DNA from: Mesodorylaimus sp. YZB2_4
Lineage: Eukaryota > Nematoda > Enoplea > Dorylaimida > Dorylaimidae
DNA: 64,000 nt
Reading direction: 5' to 3'
Assembly: GCA_030248295.1 (NCBI GenBank)
Contig: JASANH010000232.1
Location: 124,001-188,000, forward strand
Part shown: in pieces, positions 12,501 through 21,000 of the stretch
How the letters are laid out: each line of letters begins with the position of its first letter
Numbering within the stretch: the first letter of the stretch is position 1
The notes under the pieces: model-generated
What the model was told of the DNA's origin: nothing
Seen by the model: only the letters and a program-made list of their open reading frames with translations
The model's database searches: none
Translations under genes and position numbers: made by a program

Positions 12501-15500
12501 GCAAACTAACCCTAAACTAACAAGTCGTGATGGCCTATTTCATGGACATTGGAAACTCAGCCTTGTTTGCATGTCATAGCGATCATTGTGCATGTCACCG
12601 TGCAGAGATACCCACAAGCACATCCCATAAAAACTTTACCAATTATTCCCTTCACCACAATCTAAGACTGCTATGTATGCATTGCAGGGCGACGTCGTCC
12701 ACGTCAAGAAGGTAATTGTGCTCATCAATGTGTGTTCCTTGAGAATTATGCCATCGCATGCCATCGCCTTGCTCGAAAATTGCTTGGAGCACAAACTCAC
12801 GCTTTTCAAATTTGCATCGCCTAGCACAACGCTTTGCAATAACATTGCTACTTACGATCAGTTCGGTTTGTCTCGCGTCCTTGGTTTGCATTGCACTTGA
12901 CAGTCTAGAGACCAGAGCATGTCATTTTGAGTTTTAAAAGTCCTTATGCAAATTAGAATTTGAAATGCTTGCTTAGCTTGCATATTAGTCAAATAAGCCG
13001 CTTAATATAGGTTGCAATTCACATTATCTCTGTTTGCAGAACTGTTTACAATTTTAGGAACGACACCAGCAGCACCAATCAATTTCCGAATCGAGGAGAA
13101 ACCAAAAAATTCAGGCAAGAAATATTTCATGTGGGATGAACCAGACGAAGGCGGATCACAGATTCTTAAATATAAGATGGAATATAGAGACAACGATCGA
13201 GCCGCTTGGTCAACCTTGGCTAATAACATTCCACCTACACCTACCGAGTATCCTGTATACCCCACCATTCGGGTCACTTCAACCACCGAGTTTCGGCTTG
13301 CGGCTGTGAATAAAGATGGCGATGGGAAATGGGCATCCACGAAATGGGATGCTGGCTCACCTGCGTCTAATACATCCTCAAAAACAGTCGCTATCATCGT
13401 GGCTGTTTGCGTAATTGTCGTTTTGCTGTTGGTGGTTGCCACTGTCCTGCTGGGTAAGTTGCTAGGAGGCCTTCCAGTTTTCGCATGTGCGCCATTTTTA
13501 AAACTCGCATTTTCGCAGCTTGTCGCAAGCGCATCTGCGCCCGAAGAAGTGCACCAAAGCAGACGTTTGATGGATTGAATCGACCATTGCCTGGATATCA
13601 ACGACGGGACGGGCAAAGCCATTTGGACGCATTATCTCATATTTCTAAGGATGATTTGGATTGTAAGTTTGAAGCTCTTTCAGCTTGAAGTCGCCATCTT
13701 GGTTTCACATGACTCCACATTCCTTTTTCTGCATTAAAATGCAGAAAGATCTGCGCATGAGTAGGGGTAAAGGATCTCTGCACATGCTTTGCAACCGTCC
13801 TATGGCGCTGTGAAGAGCACTTTCACGATGCTATACAAACACAAAAGTTGAGCGTTGAGCGGGAGTCGAACCCGTGCCGTGCCAATGCTTTTACCCTGGG
13901 GCCAGCGTGCTAGCACTCTTTATTCGCACTCGCAATGCAGCATTGGCTGTTGGACCTACTCCCCATCCTGCATTGTTTGATTTTGACTAAATTTCTGATC
14001 AGTTTTTTCTTCAGCCCTGCCCCACGTTTCACGAAGTTGCATAACAGCATCCAAGCCTTTGGGCCAAGGTGCATTTGGCGAAGTGTACGAAGGATTAGCT
14101 TGCAATTTGCCGAGAATTGGACCCAAAACTGTGCGTGTGGCCATCAAAACGCTAAAAGAAGGTAGCCCAGATGTGGAAAGGGTCAAGTTTTTGAAGGAGG
14201 CCATTTTGATGAGGTACCGTACTGTACAATATGGTTGTGGGAATTATGGCTTTTATTTTGTAAGTCCTTGTTTTCTAGCAAATTCCGTCACCCGAATATT
14301 GTACAATTATTGGGTGTCTGCTTGGAGTCCGAGCCGCATTGGATTATTTTGGAATTGATGGAAGGCGGGGATTTACTGAGTTATTTGAGATTGGCTAGGC
14401 CAACTGAGGTAGGCGCCGTATTCTTACTTGATTTTCCTTGTTTAGCTGATGAATACTTCCAGAGCCTGCCGTCGCAAGTGACCTTAGAAGACCTGGTTAC
14501 ATTGGCTATCGACGTAGCGCGTGGGTGCACGCACTTGGAGCAACATCATCACGTCCATCGAGACTTGGCCGCACGGAATTGCCTTCTCTCCAGTCGCGAT
14601 CCCGCTCAGAGGATTGTGAAGATTGGTAATGTATTTGCGTTGTCTTTTAGCGCACTTCATTCAATTGAGGTATTTTTCAGCGGACTTTGGCATGGCGAGG
14701 GACGTGTACGAGGGCGACTATTATCGCGTCGAAGGCCATGGATTGCTACCAGTTCGATGGATGGCGCCAGAATCCATGATCGATGGCGTGTTTACCACGA
14801 AGACGGATGTTTGGTAAGACATCACTGATGACTGGTGATGAGAGGAGACATGCACTGGTCAGCCCACTAGAATGAGGCACTCGTCCGAAGAACGACGACT
14901 CCATTCGGTCTGTTTCAGGTCGTTCGGTGTCCTACTGTGGGAGATCATGACGCTCGGCCAACAGCCGTATCCAGGACGAACAAACTGGGATGTTCTCAAT
15001 TATGTACGAATTGGTGGACGTTTGAAATCACCTGAATTCTGCCCAGCAGAGCTGTATGCTACCTTTTTATCAAGCTTATTCTTGCTGAAATATAGGTTTT
15101 CTCTTTAGAGTCGACATTATGAATTCATGCTGGTCATTCGAGGCAAAGGACAGACCAGTGTTTGCAGACGTTGTTGGCCGATTGGAAGCTTTGCGCTCAC
15201 TCCCGCACTTCCAAACTGATATTCCTTTCCCACCTTTCTATCCAAGTATGTTCTTGCAACCTGTTAGCAAAGTTTAATTGGCCTGCACGTGCAAAATAAC
15301 ACCTTTTCAGGGGCCCCATCGTCCTCTGTTGACAGTAAAGAAAACAGTTCCGCTACCAATCAGCCGCTGCCTTCTGATGGACAAGTACAACTTTTCGTCA
15401 CACAGGCCAGCGGACGGTTTCAAAGAAATACGAGTAACACTTTCGAGAATTCTTGTCATCTTCGGTTATTCGACTCAAAATTCATTTTTAGAACAAACCG

Positions 15501-16137
15501 AATCACAATCAGCTAAAACAAACAAATTGCGGAAAGCGGCTGAATTATTGTCATTCAGAAAGCAGAAGGAAACGAACCCTCCCCCTCCTCCGGTGAGCTT
15601 CTAAACTTGACCATTTTGGGGGAGTATTTCAATTTTATTTTTCATTTTCAGCCTTCCAAAGATGAAGTTAACGCTGGACGTTCTCCCACCTCGCTGGTCG
15701 TACCATCTTCAGCTGAATTGAGGCCTACGAGCAGTGAAAGTTTCACAACCAGTGCCGAAGGCTATGAAGTGCCTTTATTGAAGAACCTCCGCACCGCGGC
15801 TGGCGGCTTTACAAATCGTGCCTACGAACCGACTACACCCGGATCCATGACACCAGGTCCATCAGTCTTGTCCATATCGGATGAACCGGAACAAGAAGGG
15901 CACAAGAAGAATATGACGGAGCCAGTGGGAAATTTGTACGTTCAAGGTAGGGCGAGAAGTCCCGATGTCCTCTCGGAACCCACATCAGCTCAACAAACTC
16001 CGAGAATTAAACCAAATACACCCAAACCTCCGTTGAGACCAGAAGTTGTGCACCAGTCGTCATCGCCGCAGTCAGCTAGAAGAGGTAGTCCCGAAGTGGC
16101 CACTCCAACGTCCTATGAAAATGTGTTACCTGGCTAG
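592..16137 (+). CDS. rol-3: ROS1/Sevenless/ROL-3-like receptor tyrosine kinase, 37 exons
   Basis: Single-pass receptor tyrosine kinase of the ROS1/Sevenless family; its C. elegans member is ROL-3, needed for normal cuticle and larval development. The 37 exons I place give 2,452 residues from the ATG at 592, or 2,439 from the ATG at 631, which begins directly with a signal peptide ([11 protein letters not shown]). The length fits human ROS1 and fly Sevenless. All intron phases agree and the total is a multiple of three. The order is a Cys-rich N-terminus, fibronectin III domains alternating with YWTD-type propellers, a transmembrane helix, a kinase and a tail. The kinase match is specific: activation loop DVYEGDYY followed by [12 protein letters not shown] is the ROS1 signature. 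The gene is convergent with the Kunitz gene. The symbol is by homology. The least certain part is the 2766-5467 region, where an extra exon could be missed. Confidence 0.92.
2878..2900 (+). repeat. Poly-C tract (23 C) in a receptor kinase intron
   Basis: A homopolymer of 23 cytosines inside intron 2766-3298. It is likely length-variable and prone to sequencing error. Similar runs of 16 C occur at 37561 and 49164. Confidence 0.95.
6232..6312 (+). repeat. tRNA-derived SINE head in a receptor kinase intron
   Basis: Inside intron 6115-6366. There is an A-box-like TGGTATAGTGGC and, about 45 bp on, a B-box-like AGTTCGACTCCC, without a foldable acceptor stem. The middle (ACTGGCCCAGGG) and the end (TCGACTCCC...CTC) resemble the minus-strand copy at 13845-13925, so this looks like a dispersed tRNA-derived repeat rather than a working tRNA. 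Confidence 0.55.
7799..8797 (+). other. Large receptor kinase intron without recognised contents
   Basis: A 999-bp intron between the exons ending at 7798 and starting at 8798. It has a GTGAGA donor and a TTTCTTTTAG acceptor. I see no exon, tRNA or clear mobile element. Short open frames on both strands lack codon structure and homology. Confidence 0.6.
10970..11059 (+). repeat. Dispersed repeat, copy 1 (intron)
   Basis: This stretch of intron 10961-11358 resembles 49466-49541: both carry TTCATGTTC, CACCAAAC and then CGCACTCGAGGGTGAAGG with a similar tail ending near CTTGCCCG or CTTACCCG. It is probably part of an unnamed non-autonomous mobile element. Confidence 0.55.
11891..13057 (+). other. 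Largest receptor kinase intron, no gene recognised
   Basis: A 1,167-bp intron between FN3 exons. Open frames on both strands lack domain signatures, and I see no tRNA-like head. Confidence 0.6.
13381..13662 (+). other. Receptor kinase transmembrane helix and juxtamembrane segment
   Basis: About 23 uninterrupted hydrophobic residues ([20 protein letters not shown]...) are encoded at 13384-13453. After an intron, exon 13519-13662 follows with the basic stop-transfer run CRKRICARR. This fixes the topology: everything upstream is outside the cell and the kinase is cytoplasmic. Confidence 0.93.
13845..13925 (-). repeat. tRNA-derived SINE head (minus strand) in a receptor kinase intron
   Basis: Reading the minus strand gives an A-box-like GCTAGCACGCTGGCCC and a canonical B-box-like GGGTTCGACTCCC, about 40 bp apart, in intron 13663-14014. 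It shares CTGGCCC(C)AGGG and TTCGACTCCC with the copy at 6232-6312. There is no convincing acceptor stem, so it is not a functional tRNA. Confidence 0.5.
14015..15245 (+). other. Receptor kinase catalytic domain (six exons)
   Basis: Exons 14015-14213, 14279-14408, 14463-14625, 14681-14813, 14919-15053 and 15109-15245. Visible in order: glycine loop [11 protein letters not shown]; the VAIK lysine; the alpha-C stretch KFLKEAILM with its glutamate; hinge [15 protein letters not shown], close to ROS1, with leucine in the gatekeeper position; catalytic loop [11 protein letters not shown] (ADFGMARD); three activation-loop tyrosines (DVYEGDYY); [21 protein letters not shown]; and the closing CW...RP motif. 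Every catalytic residue is present, so an active tyrosine kinase is expected. Introns are 54-105 bp. Confidence 0.95.
15311..16137 (+). other. Receptor kinase C-terminal tail with candidate SH2-docking tyrosines
   Basis: Exons 15311-15433, 15492-15592 and 15652-16137 (stop). The tail is Ser/Pro-rich with a PPPPP run. It offers isolated tyrosines in acidic or proline contexts: GYEVPLL, AYEPTTP, NLYVQG and, nine residues from the end, [12 protein letters not shown] fits the Grb2 SH2 consensus pYxN. Docking is inferred from the motif only. Confidence 0.75.
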
Positions 16138-16705
16138 GGCTGCCCCTATTTATAAATAGGTTAGTGGTTATTTGGAGCCAATTCTGTAGGTTGTGCTTTG
16201 TTCACCAGTGGTTGTGTTTATGGAATGAGGTAATCCTGGTGGTGCTATGACATTTTATTATGTGTATAATACTGTTGCGGTTTCGCTCAAAATTTAAACG
16301 TTTCTTGTAGATGCACTTGGAGGTGTATCTTATTTTGTCTATTGGTGAGTAGGTCGTTGTGCTTCTGAAATCAGTCGTATGACTAATTAGGTCGTATGAG
16401 TTAGTGTGGAACGTGACGTCGCATAAATTTTATTGTGTGCGTACAAAATCGATGCAGAACACGAAAGGCGCGCAGTTGGAAACCACAGCACAACGGATAT
16501 GGAATGTATCATATTATTCGCATCATATTATAAAGCATAGCTAGGCATAACCCTACGTGGCACAGAATATGCACATGAACATGCCCTGATGATGCGAATG
16601 GCGATAGCGCACAACATTCGGTATTTGTTACGTAGAAAAAGAAAATACAGGGAACCCAGTTTACAAAATAATGCCTAGTCAGGGCATAAAAATTCACAGT
16701 CAATC
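16138..16705. other. Convergent intergenic region between receptor kinase and giant Kunitz gene
   Basis: These 568 bp separate two stop codons that face each other. The region must hold both 3' UTRs. I found no coding signal, tRNA or repeat. Confidence 0.7.
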
Positions 16706-18048
16706 TTACAGGTGCCTCAGTGCTCTATGGTGTTTCACTCTGCCACTTGAGCCCTCGGTATCTCGACGGTGCCTATGCTTTCTGTAGCCACCAGCCGAAT
16801 TCTGATCAGTGCTACCGCCGTAGCCACCAGCTGGGGCCTGCGCATCACCTTCGTATGTTGCTGGGATTCCACCATACCCGCTCGAAGGTGGGGCAGCGTA
16901 TCCACCTGCGTCCTCTGAACCACCAGGGCAGCAGAAATAGTTGAGGCCGTTGAAGTTACAGCTACCCTGAGGAGGACATTTTTCCCCACCTGGAAGACAG
17001 GACATCGTGCTGCCGTCCTGATGGCGCATGGCTAAGCCCCCGTTGGGGCAGCTGGGTACATTGCTCTGAAGTAGAGGCAGTCATGAATTTGACATAGGGG
17101 CCGAAGGAGCAAGTACTTACGTCATCAGGCTGGCCACCATAGCCGCCACCACCGCCATAACCAGCTGTGGGAGGTTGAAGGTACGAACTTGGTGGTTCTC
17201 CAAATGAACTAGGGGCGCTAGGACTTCCACCCTGGCTGTACGAGCTGGGAGCACTAGGAGGCTCGCCATAGCCGCTGAGCGCCTGGCCGCCTTCGTATGA
17301 TGATGGTGGTTGCGGGCCGCTGCCATAGCCTCCATCGCTGGCCTGTTGATCGCTGCCGTATGAGCTGGGTGCAGGAGCACTCCCGTATCCGCCGTCGCCA
17401 GCAGGTGCGGGTGCGCCGTATCCATCATATCCACCAGGTGCTTCGCCATCATAACCACCATCCACAGATGGTGTTTGGCCACTATACCCACCGGGTGCCT
17501 CAACACCATATCCTCCGTCCCCAGCCGGAGGTTGCCCGCCATAACCAAGGTCACCTGTGGGGTTTCCTCCATCGTATCCACCGTAACCACCGTCGCCGGC
17601 CGGAGCTTGCCCACCATAACCGGCACTTGGGGGTCCGCCATAGCTCGCTGGGGCTGGGGCTTGGGCTCCGTACCCACCGCTGGTATCACCTCCATAGCTG
17701 TCACCACCGCCATAACCACCGCTTGGAAATGGCGCCTCACCATAACCACTATCATATCCTCCTGAACTCGATGACTGATCACTTCCATAGCCTCCATATC
17801 CTCCAGACGGGATCGCAGGTGGGCTGGGCTTGTTTCCCTGCGGCGCTGGTGGCCGAGGAGGGCCAGAGGGAGGCACTGACGCGGGGGCTAAAAGCAAATC
17901 CTTTTAGGTTGCTCATGGGGTATCAACAGATCACACTTACGAGCAGGTTGTGCTGGTGGCCCAGATGGAGGATTAGCAGGCGGACCAGCAGGTGGCGCAG
18001 CAGGTCCTGATGATGCAGACGACAAGTCCAGTCCGAGATTCGATTCAA
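16706..18048 (-). other. Giant Kunitz gene exons 21-23: Gly/Tyr-rich linker and C-terminal lustrin-type domain
   Basis: Exons 17941-18048, 17121-17887 and 16706-17065. Exon 21 is Pro/Ala-rich. Exon 22 is about 255 residues of GGYGG, DGGYG and PPSSYG repeats, like tyrosine-crosslinked cuticle or eggshell proteins. Exon 23 has a lustrin-type Cys domain (CPNGGLAM ... CNFNGLNYFCCPGG), more GGYGG and the basic tail RKHRHRRDTE. RHRR fits a furin-type cleavage site. The stop is at 16706-16708. Confidence 0.85.
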
Positions 18049-21000
18049 CTGAAACGCATGAAAAGCTGATGCTCGTCTAATAGTGAACTGGAGGATCACT
18101 AATTGATATTATGCGTGCTGAAGTATGATTTTTTCCGGGCATAAAAACTTATGTAATTCACCCATCGCTGCAACCCGTAATTTTGCACTCAAAAGGCACT
18201 TTTTCATTCCTGATACCAACCCATGAACAATATTTCCTCTGCAGTGCAACAAAATAGTGCCTTTTCGCAACGCTTGTTCTCACTACTCTTTGCATTTGAG
18301 TCAGATGAACAGCGCTATTGCTGGTGAGTGTGTGAGCAGAGTCGGGCAATTCTGAATTGACGCAATGAGGCAATCTGGGATACCTGGACAAGTTGATTCG
18401 CAAGCATCCTTGGTCTCGAAGTTGTTTGAATTCCCGTCGCATCCACCATACACGAACTGTTCGCATCGCATATTTCGAGAATTGTAATACCAGCGGGCGT
18501 GATAGCCAGCGCAGCCGCCAGCATCCTTGTCTGGTGCACATTGTGGTGGTACAGGAATTCCAAGTGCCGCGGCGCCTGTGCACAAAGACAATTGCAGTGG
18601 TGCGTAAGAGAGTAACTGAGAAAGTGATGGCCTCAAGGTTATCATCGTCTGAGGCGGGTGATGTGCGAATTTGTTTTTCATTTATCCCGACAAAGAATGC
18701 TTACCAGCATAGCATCGTGCTTTGCACAAATCCTCCGACTCGAAGTTGTTTGTGTTGCCACCGCAGGAACCGTACTGGAATGTTTCGCACTTCTTTTTCG
18801 CTGGATTATGGTACCTTGAGAGGACGCCAAAACAGTAGTGAGTACAGATAGGATGATGCAGCGAGACTGTACTTACCATCTTGGTACGAATGTGGTACAG
18901 GGACCTTGATCCTTCTGCAAGCTGCATACATCACCGCTTCCTCCGCTGGGTGGTGCTGCACCCCCAGGCGCCTGCGGTGCTGAAGGTTCTGAAGGTGCAT
19001 TAGGAGCTGGAGTACCACCAGGAGGCAAAGCAGGAGGTAGTGGTGTTGCGGCTGGTGGAGATCCAGCATTAATGTCAGCAGCGGCTGATAACGATGATCC
19101 TGCCGGCGGAGGGGTAGGCTGAGCCCCACCATCGGGATAAGCGGGTGCAGTAGGGCTTGCGGGAGCTGCAGGCTCACCGCCTGCTACCGCCGAAAAGCCT
19201 GGTGGTGGCACTGCAGATGGAGGCTTTGGAGCGCGAGCAGACTGAGCTGATGCTGGTGACTGTGGGGGTGCGAGTCGAGCTCCTATAGTTCACAGAAAAA
19301 AAGCCAGATCTGATATCAGGGAGAGCCTCATTGTAATAAAACAGGGGACCAACTGGATGTGGACCAGCTGCTTACCTTTTCCGCAATGAATCTCGCATTC
19401 GTTCAAAGAATAGAAATGATTTCGGTTACCAGCACATCCGCCGTACATGAACTCTTCGCACTTGCCGCTTGTTGGGTTGAACCAGAATCGTTCTTTCATT
19501 GGGCCTTTGCATGGACCAGGATCCTAACGGTACAAAATATGTTTACTCGTATCCTAGCAAGCATTTCATAAAAGTTGTCATACATACCATTGGCTGCCTG
19601 CATTTCTCTAAATCTCCGCCTGATGAGGAAGGAGGCGGAGCAGGAGCAGGAGCTGGAGCTGGGGCGGGTGCAGATGGGTTAGCTGGAGCAGTATCTGCTT
19701 CTGGGCTCGTTCCAGGCACTGCAGGAGCAGCAGGTTCCGGAGCTGGCCCTGCGGGGCTTGGCTGCGCGGCTAGTGTTGGAGCAGGCCCGAGTGGAACTGG
19801 AGCCTGAACTGGGGCAGATTCCAGTGGGGCTGGAGCTGGAGCTGGAGCCGGCGCTAGAGCTGTTGCTGTGGCCAGCGCTGGAGCTGGCGCTGGAGCTGGC
19901 GCTGGAGCTGGCGCTGGAGCTGGCGCTGGAGCTGGCGCTGGAGCTGGCGCTGGAGCTGGCGCTGGAGCTGGCGCTGGAGCTGGCGCTGGAGCTGGCGCTG
20001 GAGCTGGCGCTGGAGCTGGCGCTGGAGCTGGCGCTGGAGCTGGCGCTGGAGCTGGCGCTGGAGCTGGCGCTGGAGCTGGCGCTGGAGCTGGCGCTGGAGC
20101 TGGCGCTGGAGCTGGCGCTGGAGCTGGCGCTGGAGCGGCGCTGGAGCGGCCGGAGCGGCTGGAGCTGGCGCTGGAGCTGGCGCTGGAGCTGGCGCTGGAG
20201 CTGGAGCTGGAGCCGGCGCTGGAGCTGTTGCTGTGGCCAGCGCTGGAGCTGGCGCTGGCGCTGGAGCTAGAGTTGCTGTCAGTGGAGGCACTGGGGTGGC
20301 GGGGCCAGCCAATGGGTATCCGGCTGAAAGAACAGCATGTTCTGTCTATGTACTTTTTCAGCCTGTTGTAACAGTTATCTCACAGTGCTCAGCTACAGTA
20401 CCTTCGTTTCGCCCCAAAACAGGAATTAAGGTGGCAGAGTAAGACTTGACCGTACGGACCTCAATATAGTTAGCTGAAGGTGGCGACGTAGAGTTTGTTA
20501 GTGAAGAGTTCAGGGCGGCACCCTCTAGCAATCGATTAGTGTGCAACTTTTTCTTCCGCCGCTTAGATTTTGGGCACATGCATTCCAGACAACCAAACTG
20601 GTTAGTGATTGGCAGGCAGTCCAGCCGACACTGGCGCTTCGGGCAGCTCGGTATCACAGGTCGTCGAGGTTCAGCCGACTCTGAGGGTTAGAGATGTTAA
20701 CATACCAAATGTACAGTACAGTGTTATACGATACGCGAACGACAGCTTACCAGTAGCAGTCGGTGGTCGTGCGGATGGTGGATGGGGACCAGCTGCTGAG
20801 GAAGCAGCGATAGCGGGTGCGGCAGTCGGGGACAGTGAGGCCGGACTAACACCAGGAACGGCAGGTGGTTGAGTAGCGGCTGGATAGGCCGCTTCAGCTG
20901 AAGGAGCGGGTTGAGGCGGAACAGGGCTAGACGCTGCAACCGGTGCCGAAGGGACAGGCGACACAGCTTGAGCGGAAGGCGCGGCACCTTGGGCTGCTGC

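Larger units (their letters stand above)
592..13380 (+). other. Receptor kinase ectodomain: exon map 1-28 and domains
   Basis: Exons: 592-735, 1507-1641, 1933-2005, 2064-2329, 2465-2540, 2602-2765, 3299-3590, 3994-4178, 4391-4488, 4552-4769, 5088-5177, 5468-5794, 5924-6114, 6367-6521, 6631-6810, 6864-7003, 7060-7679, 7732-7798, 8798-9006, 9401-9615, 9671-9903, 10059-10235, 10290-10507, 10691-10960, 11359-11652, 11716-11890, 13058-13453 (the last runs into the membrane segment). Exons 1-3 encode a Cys-rich head. Exons 4-7 carry two FN3 domains (for example [18 protein letters not shown]). Three propeller regions follow: near 3994-4769 ([21 protein letters not shown]), 5924-7003 ([16 protein letters not shown]) and 8798-9903 ([24 protein letters not shown]). 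Further FN3 domains lie at 5088-5794, 7060-7798 and 10290-13380. This is the ROS1 arrangement of FN3 blocks separated by propellers. The exact FN3 count is uncertain. Confidence 0.8.

Noticed and set aside
17297..18010. 237-aa His/Arg-rich plus-strand frame
   Set aside because: Antisense of the Gly/Tyr-rich exon 22. Its composition is explained by reading GGYGG codons backwards.
19499..20442. Long plus-strand open frames rich in Ala-Gly or Leu-Glu
   Set aside because: They are antisense and frame-shifted readings of the 12-bp repeat inside minus-strand exon 16. They have no start context or domain.
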